From Takashimella koratensis (lineage: Eukaryota; Basidiomycota; Tremellomycetes; Trichosporonales; Tetragoniomycetaceae): a stretch of 64,000 nucleotides of DNA. The notes beneath the pieces are model-generated. The model saw only the letters and a program-made list of their open reading frames with translations, was not told the origin of the DNA and did no database searches. The position numbers and the translations under genes were made by a program. Shown here in pieces: positions 12,002-23,276 of the stretch (its first letter is position 1; each line of letters opens with the position of its first letter). Location of the stretch: NCBI GenBank assembly GCA_003116875.1, contig BCKT01000005.1, forward strand, positions 1,550,001 through 1,614,000, given 5' to 3'.

Positions 12002-13396
12002 CTAGACACTCTCGAGACCATCATATACCGTCCGCTCAAACTCATTGTATACGCGGTAGAAGGGATCGCCAGAGACGGTCGTCATGATTTGGGTAAAGGC
12101 GATACCCTTTGTCAACGTCAGCAACCAATTGCCAGCGCGCATCACAGTACTCACTGCGATGCCGGTCTCGGGATCGAGCCAGTACTGCGTCTTTGCTGCT
12201 CCACTCCAGCAACCGCTGCCTGCCTTGCGTCCATGAGAAGAGTCGGCGAGGTTGAGTGCCAGACCAACACTATGTCCGATCAAGTCACCGGTGCCGTTGG
12301 AGAGGTGCGAAGGGTCATGACAAGTTTGCCTTTCCAAGACCGCGGCGAGATCCGAATAGCAGCTCGTGCCGGGTCCGCGAGGTGGGAGAGAGTTGGTGAA
12401 CAGCTCATCGAACGACTTGGGCGAAATCAATGGGTTGGTCGAAGACTTGGCGTCGAGAATAGCTTGGAGCAGTCGGAGGTAATCCCGTGCAGTGCCAAAC
12501 AAGCCAGCGCCTCCGGCGTTAAGCCCAACCTTTTCAGGATCCCACTCGCGCTTCCCTTCCCCCTCCGCCTTGAATATAACGAGAGAACCATTGGCATGTC
12601 GGCTGTTGTTACCCATGAGCTTCTCCTTGACGTTGTCCGTCGGATAGAACGTGAACGAAGTGATTCCGCAAGGCTCGCTGATGTGTTTGCGGAAGTATTC
12701 ATCGAGCGTTAGGCCGGTAACGCGCTCAACGAGGATACCTCCCCACTCAAGGCCCATCGAGTATCTCCACTGGGTACCAGGCTCAGACACCAGAGGAACC
12801 GAGATGGACGCGATATCCGATTGGCTGCCAAAATAATGCTTGAGGTGACGCTCCTCGTGCCAGCGCTCCACCAAATCTGAGGTGAACGTGTACGAGAGCC
12901 CGGAGCTATGCGAGAGGATCCGCCTGAGTGTGAGGGGTTTTTGGCGTTTCTCGTATATCTCCGTGCCGTCTTCAGTGTATCCCAGGAGGATGGGCTGGTT
13001 GAAGAGTTCAGGACAATACTTTTCGATAACGGCGGGGTCGTCGAGCTTGATCAAACCCTTGTCGCAGAGTTGAAGACAAGCTATAGTCGTGACCAGCTTG
13101 GTACACGAGTACAGTTGAAGCACTGAGCCAAGAGTCAGCTTGATGGTCTCTATATTCCTTCATTGCTTACTAGTGTCCTCGTGAACCGAGCCATGCTCTG
13201 GCCGATCATAAGTCTTCTCTCCTCGGTATGCCCAGTAAATGGGACCTTCGCGGGTCGTCACACCTAAGAATGTCGCAGGGATGTTGTGCTCGTCGACTCG
13301 TTCCTTTAAGAGCTTGTCGAGTGCCGCCTTGCCGCTCGGGGTGAGCTTGGGAAGCTTTGCGGTGACCATGGCAGAGCTCGTGGTGAAACAGTACAT
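12002..13396 (-). CDS. Beta-lactamase-fold serine hydrolase (class C / LACTB / EstB-like)
   Basis: Two exons (13396-13171 and 13122-12002) joined across a 48-nt intron; the join gives EDTMLQLYSCTKLVT, the SxxK catalytic motif (Ser and Lys of the penicillin-binding fold). The Tyr motif is WRYSMGLEW, with Tyr-Ser in place of Tyr-Asn. The third motif region is CWSGAAKTQYWLDPETGIA, as in fungal esterase or acyltransferase members of this fold (family knowledge: EstB, LovD). No signal peptide, so probably cytosolic. About 449 residues. Acts on an unknown ester or amide; true beta-lactam resistance is not implied. Start could also be the Met ten codons in. It is convergent with the ALDH gene, 117 nt away. 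Confidence 0.88.
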
Positions 13397-13848
13397 GATG
13401 GCAGATGGGGTCTGAGGCAGGTTATAACTGAGTACGAGTAGCCGACTGAAGCGAAGAATTCGGGCATAACCGAAGCACGGCCTCCACCAGGAAGTCCGGT
13501 TAAATGTTGTCGCTCAGCGGACCCGCTGGAATGCTTAGCATGACCAGACAACTCAGGCTGATCGCGGCTATGTTGATGAGATTGTGAGTTGGGTTGACCG
13601 GCCGTATCGTCTCCGCAAGTGGGAACAGTGAGCATCAGCGTAAGATTGCCTGCACTGTGAGCTACCGAACGAACCCAGAAATATGGTCCCATGGAACCAT
13701 TCATCACCATCCCTACATCGCCTCAACCCCTCTCGCAAAATGACGACGGAGTTGTTATGCAAAGAGAAGAACTTCCACACCGCTACCTATCTCAACAGCG
13801 AGACGCGATAACGACAGAAAGTAGAAGAATTACTTCTTCCGTCCAGGT
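13397..13848. other. Intergenic region upstream of the hydrolase gene
   Basis: No gene is supported. It holds the promoter of the hydrolase (minus strand) and the 3' flank of D1. ORFs in it overlap one another and lack splice or family support. Confidence 0.4.
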
Positions 13849-14409
13849 TTAGCGCCTAGACCTCCTAAACCTGCGTACAAAATCTCCCACGATGGGCCCA
13901 TACGACAATGCAAAGCTCTCGAGCATCGAGGGGGCCGAGGGCTCAGCCTGTGGGCTTTCCCTGAACTTGATGAAAACATCACAGGTCGAGTCCTCAAAGA
14001 CAGTGCGGTAGACCCCAGAGTCGTTGGTCGTCCCGGGGTCGTTGGCGCCAGTGGTCAGCTGCGACCTGCTGAACGTCGACCACGGCAACGTCCGGACCAT
14101 GTTGTTACGGAAAGAGGCAAGAAACTCGACGACCGTGTCTCGAGTCAAGGTGGTTTCGGCTTGAGTCTGATTGAAAACAGTATGAAGGACCGTGGAAACG
14201 CACGAGGACCAACCCTGCCTGTCTGCCTCCGAAGGCTGGAAGGCAGGGCCAACGGTAAGAACCACGGCCGGGGGATCCTCTTCACCTGGAAGTCCCTCGA
14301 TAGAGACAGCCAAGGGGGCTTGACTTGCAGGTCTCTCCGAAGGAGCGGGGGGATCGATGCGAGGTACCCAATCGCCATCGTCGTTCTTCCTGTAGATCGT
14401 GGTACTCAT
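13849..14409 (-). CDS. Family D small orphan protein, copy D1 (intact)
   Basis: 186 codons, single exon, no known domain. It shares with D2 and D3 a central block: a helix (STVLHTVF), then LTRD, then a hydrophobic helix (VVEFLASFRNNMVRTLP) corresponding to LTRDRLRLITEAFITTVKKLAP of D2. The C-terminal half contains a Ser/Thr-rich loop and ends in a strongly basic RRFRRSRR tail. A TATAAATA-type box lies upstream on the minus strand near 14505-14514. This is the only uninterrupted family D member here. The N-terminus (IYRKNDDGDW) faintly resembles the family E N-terminus (FYRKDSDGNF), so a distant link is possible. Confidence 0.6.
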   Translation of the reverse strand: MSTTIYRKNDDGDWVPRIDPPAPSERPASQAPLAVSIEGLPGEEDPPAVVLTVGPAFQPSEADRQGWSSCVSTVLHTVFNQTQAETTLTRDTVVEFLASFRNNMVRTLPWSTFSRSQLTTGANDPGTTNDSGVYRTVFEDSTCDVFIKFRESPQAEPSAPSMLESFALSYGPIVGDFVRRFRRSRR

Positions 14410-15370
14410 ACTTGTGTCGGGATCAAGTATTTATAGAGTGGGCAAGTTGAGAAAAGGTGTCAACTGAATGCACTGGTGAGGTGACCAAACGGATCGAGTG
14501 GATCCCTATTTATATGTCGCAAGCTGCCGGACTTCAGATCAGTCCACACAATCGATCTCACACCTCTTTTCATGTTGAAGCGCTAAGCTCATGAAGCTAA
14601 GCGAGGCCGTGGGAAAGGTCGAGACAATGGCAATCTGGGGCCAGACCCACCGTGCGTTCTGGATTTCCCCAAGGGAAGATGCAAGCAACGGGGAGGAGAG
14701 CAGGAGGCCGGACGAACCATCACCGCCCGAGACCCCCGGGGAAAGAGCAAAAAGGAGGGGTATCAGCTAAGCGATCCAGCGGAGAGCGAGAGAAAGGAAC
14801 AAACAGTAAGTGATGCTCTACCTTGACCGCCTTCCACCTACCAGCAGCGAGTTGGTGTACATCTCTCAAGCGGCGCGGTTAAGCACACGCTGCATACAAC
14901 TGCTGTGAAGCAAACGGTTCTCAGCAGAGCATCGATTTTAGCTGTTTTCAGCTCTTTTTTTTCGGCTGGTTGACATGGCGAGGAAAACCTTGTTAGCAAG
15001 CTACATATTTGGTCACATTGAAATCAAGCACGCTGAACATATGTCTGGCTACAAATGAGTCAAATTTAGGTAGCAAGTGACCACAAGATCAGCCTGGGTA
15101 AATGTGGCAAGAAAGCTGAAGTCTTGGCGGTCAAAAAAATTTCACATGTGATATGAAGATGGTTGCTGTGGAAGACAAATCTGCAATATTGATTCTGATA
15201 AGGGTTGGGGGGGGNNNNNNNNNNNNNNNNNNNNNNNNNNNNNNNNNNNNNNNNNNNNNNNNNNNNNNNNNNNNNNNNNNNNNNNNNNNNNNNNNNNNNN
15301 NNNNNNNNNNNNNNGGGGGGAGGGGGCGGCGGTGGCGAAGAATCCGTCGTATGGAACGTGAGAAAGCTCG
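14410..15370. other. Intergenic region holding the assembly gap
   Basis: No gene recognised. Contains the D1 promoter side, unremarkable sequence to about 15200, and the N gap. Confidence 0.4.
15207..15320. repeat. 100-N assembly gap bounded on both sides by G runs
   Basis: Ns occupy 15215-15314, exactly 100, a placeholder length. The left edge is an 8-G run and the right edge a 6-G run followed by AGGGGGCGGCGG. The gap is therefore most likely an unresolved poly-G tract like the one at 42952-43034. Confidence 0.8.
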
Positions 15371-15948
15371 TTAAGCCCAACATTCACGTATCTCGGGGTG
15401 TTCACAGCGAACACGATAGGTGGAAGAGTCGCAACGGCCCTCATGCTGGTAGAACTTTCCTTTGCCGTAGTCGCCTGAGTCCTTGGGGGAGTTGGCAACC
15501 TGCGCGAAGATCCACGTGTCTCTCGACGTCATGTTGACTGCCGTAATGCGAAGCGCCTCTTCGGTCTTGCTTTGCCAACCATTGACGTCAGAATCGCCGG
15601 TAGACTGGGGATCGGGAGCAAGTTTCTTGACAGTCGTGATGAATGCCTCGGTGATGAGCCGGAGCCTGTCTCTGGTGAGAGTGACACGTGACCAAGGACG
15701 GGTCCCTGTCTTGTATCGAAGGTCGTGTATGATCAGTCGAAGTTGGGTAAAGACTTGTCGTCGTTGGTGTCACTGCTCTTGGTAAAGGATGTAGTGTAGT
15801 CGAGTGTGACAATGAGGTCGACGTCATCGACCAGAAGCCTCCAGCAGTCTTGCGCAAAGACCTGGGTTGAGACGTCCTCGCCAAGGCGGGTGGTATTGCG
15901 GGTCTCATTGACATTGGAGAACTTGAACGTGGTGGAGTCGGAGGACAT
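15371..15948 (-). pseudogene. Family D small orphan protein, copy D2 (one frameshift)
   Basis: Starts at ATG 15948 (MSSDSTTFKF). The first frame covers DDVDLIVTLDYTTSF and then leaves the homologous reading near 15745-15757. From there another frame continues with FTQLRLIIHDLRYKTG, LTRDRLRLITEAF, ITAVNM and STYRVRC and stops at 15371-15373. Both halves match D3 (DDVQAIYTLDF; LGREPFTYFVEEVLTTI; SYRAQC), so one base has been gained or lost. No splice pair restores the frame. Function unknown; about 190 codons in total. Confidence 0.65.
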
Positions 15949-16485
15949 GTGTGACGTCTGGGAATTGTGGACTGTTGTTTGTTGAATGTTTGTTGACGGA
16001 ATTGGGTAATGAGGAAAGTGTAGAACAAACAGTGAGCTCAACTCGCCTTTTGTACTATAGTGGAAAAGCCGCTTTGGGGGGAGGGGATAGTAAAGTGGAC
16101 GGGTGGGAGAGGAGATGGTAGGACAGGGGGGAAGGAGAAGACGAGAGGCGGTAGTCGGTCCATAGCTGTCCAGCTCAGCACGCTGCTCCACAACGTCTTG
16201 GGGATGAAAGGGTGTGATCCGCAAGGAGAAATAGTTTTGGCGTTTCAACCAGTACATTCGGCCATGCTGAAAGTCCTCACGGAAAGGCAAAGGGTGCAAA
16301 GGGTTAGCCTTCGTTCTGAACAGCACTTGTCAATCTTGAAGGATGAGGAAGAGTACAGCGTATGACTAAATACAAACTGGAAATGGGATGGATCTGGTTG
16401 ACTCTGAGAACAAACAAAACACATGTGAAGGCAGAAAATGGGTGAACTGAACTGAACGCTCTTGTATGGAAGGTACGAAAGCTGT

Positions 16486-17152
16486 TCACGTCCGCCAGAC
16501 GGTGTCGGGGCACCCACATTGGGCACGGTAGGAAAAACCGTCGATTGCACCGTGGAGCTCGCGCAATCGATTGGTTTGAACGATTATCTTGTCCCTCTGA
16601 ACGTGTGTGAGCCGACGATGACGCGTTGCTCCTACCCCAAGGTCGACCAGGCCCCCTCATGTCTGTCAAGGTTTTGTGCACGGCGTCCTTGACCTTCTCA
16701 TTCCAGTCTGTCGAGATTGTCTGCAGGTTCGACTGCCCGTTCGAAGCCTCGGACGTTTCCGTGACGAAAAAGGCGCCAGCGAGCTGGTGAATCGTCGTGA
16801 GCACCTCTTCCACAAAGTATGTGAAAGGCTCTCGGCCGAGATCGACGGGTCGCCAACGTGCGCCAGCGCTCTCTTTGCAAAAAAGCTCGTGTAGGACGAG
16901 GTCAACGTCCTTGCTCTTGCGGCCGAAGTCGAGGGTGTAAATCGCCTGGACATCGTCGACGCCGTCCCTTGCGTAGCCGACGAAGAAGACGGACGAGAGT
17001 ACTCCTTCATCACTGAGGACAAATTTGTCCTTGTCCTGGAGGTTGGAGACTGTCGGTAGAGAGGAGGAATGCCACTCGCGTGTCACCTCGGCAGTTGGGG
17101 CGACGTCGGCGACGCCACCTTCTGGGAAGCCGGAGTGAAATGAGGAGGCCAT
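16486..17152 (-). pseudogene. Family D small orphan protein, copy D3 (frameshifted near the C-terminus)
   Basis: From ATG 17152 the frame encodes DDVQAIYTLDFGRKSKDVD, LVLHELF, LGREPFTYFVEEVLTTIHQLA and VKDAVHKTLTDM, all alignable with D2. After about 16640 the conserved reading moves to another frame (VQRDKIIVQTNRL, HGAIDGFSYRAQCGCPD) and stops at 16486-16488. The uninterrupted frame instead runs on to 16304 with a tail rich in Arg, Ser and Phe that has no match to D1 or D2. A candidate intron in this stretch has a length divisible by three and so does not restore the frame. Confidence 0.6.
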
Positions 17153-17424
17153 GTGAAAGTGAGTACTGAATAATGGCGTTTGGGGAGAGAGGTAGGAAAT
17201 GGTGAGATTGGAAGAGAAAACCGAGCCAGGCAGCCCTTTTGTATGGCGGAAATGTTAGTGGAGCGCAAACCGGAGAAAGGGGGAAAGGAAGGCTTCGACT
17301 TTACGAGTAAGGCAGGCAGAGAGAGGCTTGAGTTTCTTTCCCTTTGCCTTCCTCCAAATCCATGATTGAGACAGCCGAAAACCCTGGAGCTCTCTCCTCT
17401 TTTTCTTCCACTGGCAGAAGACCA

Positions 17425-17572
17425 TTCTGGGCAAAATGGCAGACAGATCCATCGTGAAATGATCAGACGGTCAAGTACCGGGATGGCAAGACAAAGGCCT
17501 TTCTGGGCAAAATATCGAGCAGATCCATCGTGAAAGGATCAAACGGTCAAGTACGGGGAAGGCAAGAAAACT
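17425..17572. repeat. Imperfect tandem duplication, two units of about 76 bp
   Basis: Unit 1 starts at 17425 and unit 2 at 17501. Both begin TTCTGGGCAAAAT and share AGATCCATCGTGAAA and GGTCAAGTAC. By eye roughly 85 percent identical. It lies between D3 and the gene at 17700, in otherwise non-coding sequence. Confidence 0.8.
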
Positions 17573-17699
17573 CTCGTCTCTTGTCTGTCCATCTCGGCCG
17601 ACAAACGATCACTAGCCCATGGTGTCGAGATTCATCCCAAAATATGTATCGCTAACTACTCAACCTGCCCATCCTTGGTCAACGTCGCAAACATCGTCT

Positions 17700-19354
17700 C
17701 TACTGACTCGGAACTGATAATGGCCGAAACACGTTCGGTGTTGGCATGCCATGAGACCCCCGGTCCTGCCCATCTAAAGGTGACCAGCCTTCACCTTTTC
17801 CTAGCGTGAGGACCGTACTTTTGGCTTCCATGTTGATAAAGCCGTTCCGAGTCCATCGCAGTGTCGGGCCCTGAGCAACCTCGACGTGTCTTTCCGCTCT
17901 CGGCTTGGTAGGCGGATCCGCCGGCGTTGGGCGGTTAGACAACAATCGACTCGACCTTCCTATCTTGGCTCGTGCCGGTCCTGCGTTCGCCACGTTCACT
18001 TTCGTCACCTTCACGTTGGAGGGTGGTAAGGTCGACGGCGTTGAGCTGAACGTCTTCTGTTTGACTGGTTGTACCGAGCCAGACTGCGCCCAAGTTCCCG
18101 ATCCCAATTCATCCGTGATCGCTCTCTCCAATCTTCGAAAATGCGGTGGGATATCTCTCAATCGGTTTGGAACCGGGATCGGGGTACGTGGTAGCGCCGC
18201 GGCTGGCATCACCAGAGGACGTGCTGAACCTCGCTCGTGTGCCGCCAGTTTTCGTTTCAGGTCGTTGACTTGACGTTCAGCGAGATCGGCGCGGCGAGAG
18301 GCTTCGATGAGGTGTTGGGATTCCGGGCAGTTGTAGGATTGCATCCTAGCTTCGAGGCTTGGGTCGGCGGTGTGAGTGGGATTGGGGATGATATGGGGAG
18401 TGAGGGTGAGGATGGGGTTGGCGTCGCTCGAGCCGCAGAGGGTGGGGGCGAGGGTGGGGTCGGTAGCGTGGGTGTGTGCACAGGTAGCGCATGTAGCGTG
18501 TGTGCGGTCGGTGCGGGTGGAGCCGACGGCGGTGGTGGTGGGGGGAGACGCAGCAGACCCAGCAGGAACTGCTGCGGCCGGGCTAAGACCGACCGATGCA
18601 TGAGACGCGACACAAGCGTTGAAAAGCGCTCGTATAGCCGCCGTCGTCGAGGCTAACACCGCTTCCCTCTCTTCTTCATCCGTGATCAACGACTGCCAAA
18701 CGACAGCGGCAAGCAGATCCTCCAAGCACGCCTTGTTCTGGTGGTCTGGGACTTGGAGGAACAGAGATGGGGCAGGGGATGGGTCGTGTTTGAGTTTACG
18801 CCGTTTGTGAGGTGAGAACGACTCAGGAGGCTGGATGGATATGGGTTGGGGCTGCGAGGACGAGGTCGGGTTGGATTCGTTTCGTTTTCGTTTCGCTTGT
18901 TTCTTCAGTTTCGCTTTCCGCTTCAGATCTACCCAGAATGGTTTCCGCTTTCGTTGGGATATGGTCGATTGGGGATGGAGGGTATCCGCAGTCTGTAAAC
19001 GTCGTTAGGGTGAAGTGGTGTGCGAGTGACCAACTGACTCACGGCATTGGAAGTCTCAACGGAGGGGGGAGTGAGTGAGGGCTCGCATAGAGGGGGATGG
19101 TTCGGTCCCGGCGGGAGCGTCAACGGCTGGGTGGGTATCATGTTGAGTGACGTATGTGGTGCCGACGAGTCTTGGATCCCAAAGTGGCCGATACGAAGGG
19201 TGATCTCGTTGATACTGGCGAGCAAGTTGACTCGGTATTGAGAAGAGAGGTGATACCTGACCAGCTGTTTCAAGAGGGCGGAGGCGGTCATGGTGACGGC
19301 GGTCATGGTGATGGTCACGTGGGGACGAGGTAGCAACATGAGGGGTTGAGTCAA
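17700..19354 (-). CDS. Basic coiled-coil protein of unknown function (probably nuclear)
   Basis: Two exons (about 19354-19043 and 18991-17700) joined over an intron with donor GTGAGT and acceptor TTTACAG; the join keeps one frame into a lysine/arginine-rich segment (KRKLKKQAKRKR-like reading near 18900). N-terminal helix LLKQLVRYHLSSQYRVNLLASINEIT; a Pro/Ser-rich linker; a helical DLLAAVVWQSLITDEEEREAVL block; a His/Thr/Cys-rich low-complexity stretch; a short coiled coil (SRRADLAERQVNDLKRKLA); and a C-terminus with LRWTRNGFINMEAK. The clusters of basic residues suggest nuclear location. No family recognised. Start may be any of three in-frame ATGs at 19354, 19306 and 19291. A purine-rich 8-nt repeat lies just upstream. 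Confidence 0.6.
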
Positions 19355-19419
19355 GATGAGGTACGATCACAGCACAGGGGCAAGGTATGAGACAGACCAA
19401 AGGGTCAAGGAGGAGAGGA

Positions 19420-19470
19420 GGGTAGAAGGGTAGAAGAGTAGAAGGGTAGAAGGGTAGAAGGGTGGAAGGG
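19420..19470. repeat. 8-nt tandem repeat GGGTAGAA, about six units
   Basis: Six near-perfect copies of GGGTAGAA, with single changes in units 3 and 6, in the 5' flank of the gene at 17700-19354. Read on the minus strand it is a CT-rich promoter-type tract. Confidence 0.8.
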
Positions 19471-19852
19471 ACGGAGGAGTCGTCAACCGGCGGGATTGAT
19501 GGATTGATGGAATGATGGAATAGCCGATCAAGCACCTGCCTCGAGGCAAACAAGGGCACTAGAGCAGAGGGATCTAGAGATGCCTAAACTACTCCCTCGT
19601 ACCTTGATGATCATTGTTTGTGTACATGACAGGCAACCGCCTCTGCTCTTGCCCTCGCTCCTGTCCTTGCGGTCTTGGTTGTTCCCTGTTACCATCACTC
19701 CATCGTCCGCCACATACACTGGCCCTTGACGGAATCAAATCTCCCTCTGCAATTTCAATCTTTCGATCTTGCCAGTCAATCTCCTTGACTCCATCCACTC
19801 TCCGCTGCTTCCTCTCCATCCATCTCTACTCTTATTCACCCACACCATCACC

Positions 19853-20737
19853 ATGTCCGTCGCTGGGCCCTCAACAAAACACGTTCACCCTTCTTACTGC
19901 AGCGTCTGCACTCTTCCTACCGAATACTGTGAATTCGGGTCGTCCGTCTCCAAATGCAAAGCTATACTCGAAGAGACCAACCCGGTCGAGTACGAGCGAG
20001 TTTGGGGTGATGCCGGGCTGAGTTCGAGGATGGGGACATTGTCCGTTGAGAAGCAGGAGAAGTTGGAGGCGGATGCGGTCAAGGCGGAGAAGAAAGCGGA
20101 GAAGAAAGCAGAAGCAGAAGCGAAGAAGAAAGAGGTGAGTAAGATTGTCATGGGATTCGTAGGTGGATGAGGTGCTGACTAATTGCGCACTGTTTACTCG
20201 ACGCAGTCTACAAAGGTGAGTTTCATATCGTGAGATGGTGCAGCTCGATCAATAGTGACCTCGACAGAGCTGACACTCACCCTCTACCTGTACAGATCAT
20301 CATCAAACGTGCTGAGCGAACCAAGCGGAAACACGCAACCCACGTCCACGGTCTTGACGCATTCGGTGTCGACCTCAAGAAAGCTGCCAAGCTCTTTGCC
20401 TCTAAATTCGCGACAGGTTCAAGCGTTAGCAAGACTCCGCAAGGTGATGATGAGATTGTTATTCAAGGTGATGTAGGCGATGAGATTGTGAGTGGACTAC
20501 GGTGGATTGGGTTTGGTTGTGGTTGAGACGGGTCGGAGGGTGGTTTACCCCCGCGCGGGGGTGGAGAGAAGCTGACGGATTTTAATAGGTGTTGATGCTC
20601 GAGAAACAAGTGGATGTGCTCAAGGGTGCTCCTGCTGACCAGGTAGTCAGAGTGAGTCAGCTGAAGGTCCCGACTCCGCCAAACTGACGATGATCCAGGT
20701 CGAGGAGAAGAAGAAGAAGGCTGAACCAGAGGCGTAG
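19853..20737 (+). CDS. TMA22: Translation machinery-associated protein 22 (DENR homologue)
   Basis: Cytosolic ribosome-associated factor that with Tma20/MCT-1 promotes recycling and re-initiation (established for the DENR family). Exons 19853-20134, 20207-20215, 20296-20487, 20589-20651 and 20699-20737. The N-terminal zinc-binding region is YCSVCTLPTEYCEFG; then a Lys/Glu/Ala coiled segment; then the SUI1/eIF1-like domain with IIIKRAERTKRKHATHVHGL, FGVDLKKAAKLFASKFATGSS and DEIVIQGDV, ending VEEKKKK. Exon 2 is just 9 nt (Ser-Thr-Lys) and is needed to keep the normal spacing before IIIKR. Length of about 200 residues fits the family. Confidence 0.95.
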
Positions 20738-21054
20738 TCATGTACTTTTGATTTACGAGTACATCTTTGACTATCATGAATGCATTTCGTACCTCGTGTA
20801 TGCTTCGTTCTCACTCAACACATTTCAAGGTCACTTTGCATGATATGTCTTGGTTCGTGGTGGTACAGATATACAAGATAGATATATTGATTCGTCATGA
20901 CCTTTCGTCTGGGCTTTCGTCTTGCTTTTTGTTTGGCTTTATGTCTGGCTTCATAGACTCACTCTTCGTCAAGCCCTCGTCCCCTCTCTTTCTCTTCTCC
21001 ACCCACTCCTCACCTTCCACCTCTCGACTATGATCTCACACACATCTCCCCCCT

Positions 21055-22858
21055 TCAATCGCTCTTCGTCCTCTCCACATTCTCCTCCCGCCGCGCCGAG
21101 TTCTCGTCATTCACAGGCGCGACCATCGGCGGCTGGGTCGCCAGCGGGGAGTGTGAGATGTTATGCGACCCGGGCGGGAGGTAAGTCGCTGGTGAGCTGA
21201 TGCTGTCTGAGAAAGGAGAGGCGTCGGGTGGGGTAGGTTTGAATTCGATTGTTGGAGAGGCGAGTTTGCGCGGTGTCAGAATGTCGACGAAGAGGGAAGC
21301 GAGGAGGCCGAGGACTACCACGAGTCAGTACACCTTTACATGTAACCCACGACGCTGGCTGCATCTAGCTGTCAAGTAGGAAGCCTAGTACTCACCGAGA
21401 CCTGAGATTTTCTCGGGCGGGTTATGGAAGTAGACCGCTGTAGCGAAAATCATCCACACCCAAAGGGCGACTAGTGCCGTCCCTGCCCAAGTCGAGAACA
21501 AATGCACTGCCCTAGCAATTGGCGCGTTCCTCGCTCTTGCTGATCTGGCCTTGTCCGCAGCTGGCGGGCGCGGTGTGGTATCCAGTAGACTGGACCAAGA
21601 AGGTGCTAGTTCGTGTGCGAGGATGAGGGCGGAGAGGGTGAGGAGGAAAGCGTGTCCTGAGACGTCGAAGCCGCCTGCCCATCGAGGGAAGAGTCGAGGT
21701 GGGGGCGTGAAGGTTGAAGAGAGGGAGGAGGAAGAGGAAGAGGTAGAGGCGCGGTGAAGGAGCGCAAAGAGGTCAGGGTGAGAGGAAGGGGTAAGTGGGC
21801 GACGAAGTTGGCAGAAGGATTGAGGAAGAGGGAGGTAGACTTGGTTAGATCCAAGAGGACGGATGAGGGATTCCCCCGGGGAGAGGATATTGAGTGAGGA
21901 TTTGGTTAAAGCGGAGAGAGCATGTTCGCCTGCTGATTCTGCCCATTCAGGAAGAGGGACGGCACATCTCCCTCCTGAGAGCAAGATAATACGATCTCCC
22001 AACCCTGCTCCGAAGAACCAAGAGGTGAACACTACCCAGAGCGCAGAGGCAATGACGAACGCCGCGAGTCGTTGAGTTCTTGTTTGTCTTCCCGGTGCTT
22101 TCCCCGCCCACGTCTCACCGGGCACGAACGGTAATAAAGACGGCGACGTCGCGTGTGTGTAGAGAGAAGTAGATGGGGATGTGGCAAGGTGGAGGAGGAA
22201 GAAAAGAGAGGTCCAACCCCAACATTTCTTAACGAAAAGTTGGTTGAGAAAGTTGGATTTTTGAGCGAAATAAGCGGTACGTAAAGGGACGGTATTGCGA
22301 AGGGCGGAAGTGTCGAGAGAGGTGTTGAAGATGAGTGAGATCCCGATTCCAAGTCTGAGTAGTGGTTAGCGACTCCAAAGTGAAGCGAGAGAGGATGTTG
22401 GGTGAGAGAGTTGTCATCGGACTAGATGATGACCAACTATCGCTCCTCTCGGTTCTTGAACACTGCACACTAGGCACTGCATGACCAGCTTGGTTCACTC
22501 ACAACACAACCCCCGTGATAACCGCTCCGAGGTAAACTTTTACCCTCGACGCGACCTTTTCACTCCACCCTCCTGCGGGGGACATGACTACCGCTGCTGC
22601 TGCTCCTGACTGAGGAGTTGAGGACATGCTCAATCGTCTAGCTTTATCGCGTGACCTAGCTGCGATTTCGGCGATCGAGGAGACGGAAGGTGCGGAACGG
22701 CGGTGGATCCCAGATTTGGGGGAGGTAGCGGACCCGGAAACGGGCCCAGCGGTCCCAGTCGCGTAGGCGGATGTGGTAGGGGCGCCCGGGGAGGGGGAGA
22801 TGGAGATGACGGGCCGGGAAGGCGGCGAGACCGGGGGTTGTATACCGGGATCTGGCAT
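21055..22858 (-). CDS. SCS3: FIT-family ER membrane protein (SCS3/YFT2, lipid droplet biogenesis)
   Basis: Three exons (22858-22503, 22354-21396, 21314-21055). ER membrane protein; FIT proteins act as acyl-CoA diphosphatases and help lipid droplet budding (established for FIT2/Scs3). The hallmark is GGFDVSGHAFLLTLSALILAHE, with the catalytic His; a second conserved His follows in FSTWAGTALVALWVW-MIFATAVYFH. Other membrane segments: VKVYLGAVITGVVLLGIGISLIF, WTSLFFLLHLA, and LAAFVIASALWVVFTSWFFGAGLGDRI. The N-terminus (about 100 residues) is Ser/Pro-rich and cytosolic; the C-terminal tail is also disordered. An extra Ser-rich insertion sits before the FIT motif. Upstream, it shares a promoter with the PX gene. 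Confidence 0.85.
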
Positions 22859-23276
22859 GGTGCAGAGGTGATCAGAAGTTGAGGTGGGACGTAGGTTGAA
22901 GATGGTCCCGAGCTAACGAGTAGGTGTATTTTGGTGGGTGGGTGGTGGTGGATGCGATGGTGGATGGTGACAACGGGGGATGGTGAGCAACCTAATCGAC
23001 ACCACGCGACGTCACCAGTGGCGATGACTCCGCGTGGCACCCACGTGGTGAGCGGCGTGTTTTCCACGTGCACCGGGGTACGGCTCGGCCGGGACGAGAT
23101 GGATTGTTGATGACCTCTCCCTCGATTCCTCTATTCCTCTATTCCTCTATTCCTGGCCATCTCATCTCATCTCATCTTGCCTCCTCCTCTCCTCGCCTAC
23201 TCCCCTCCCCCCTCCTCCCGGACCCTCCTCTTCGTCACCCCTCCCTACCCAGACTCCACAGTCATCCTCCATCGTC
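22859..23276. promoter_or_regulatory. Divergent promoter with two CACGTG E-boxes
   Basis: Between the FIT gene (minus) and the PX gene (plus). CACGTG lies at 23042-23047 and 23065-23070, 23 bp apart, two helical turns. A TGACGTC-like site is near 23007. Close to the PX start are CT-rich repeats (ATTCCTCT x3 near 23125, TCTCA x3 near 23161). A bHLH factor is a reasonable binder of the E-boxes; inference. Confidence 0.55.
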
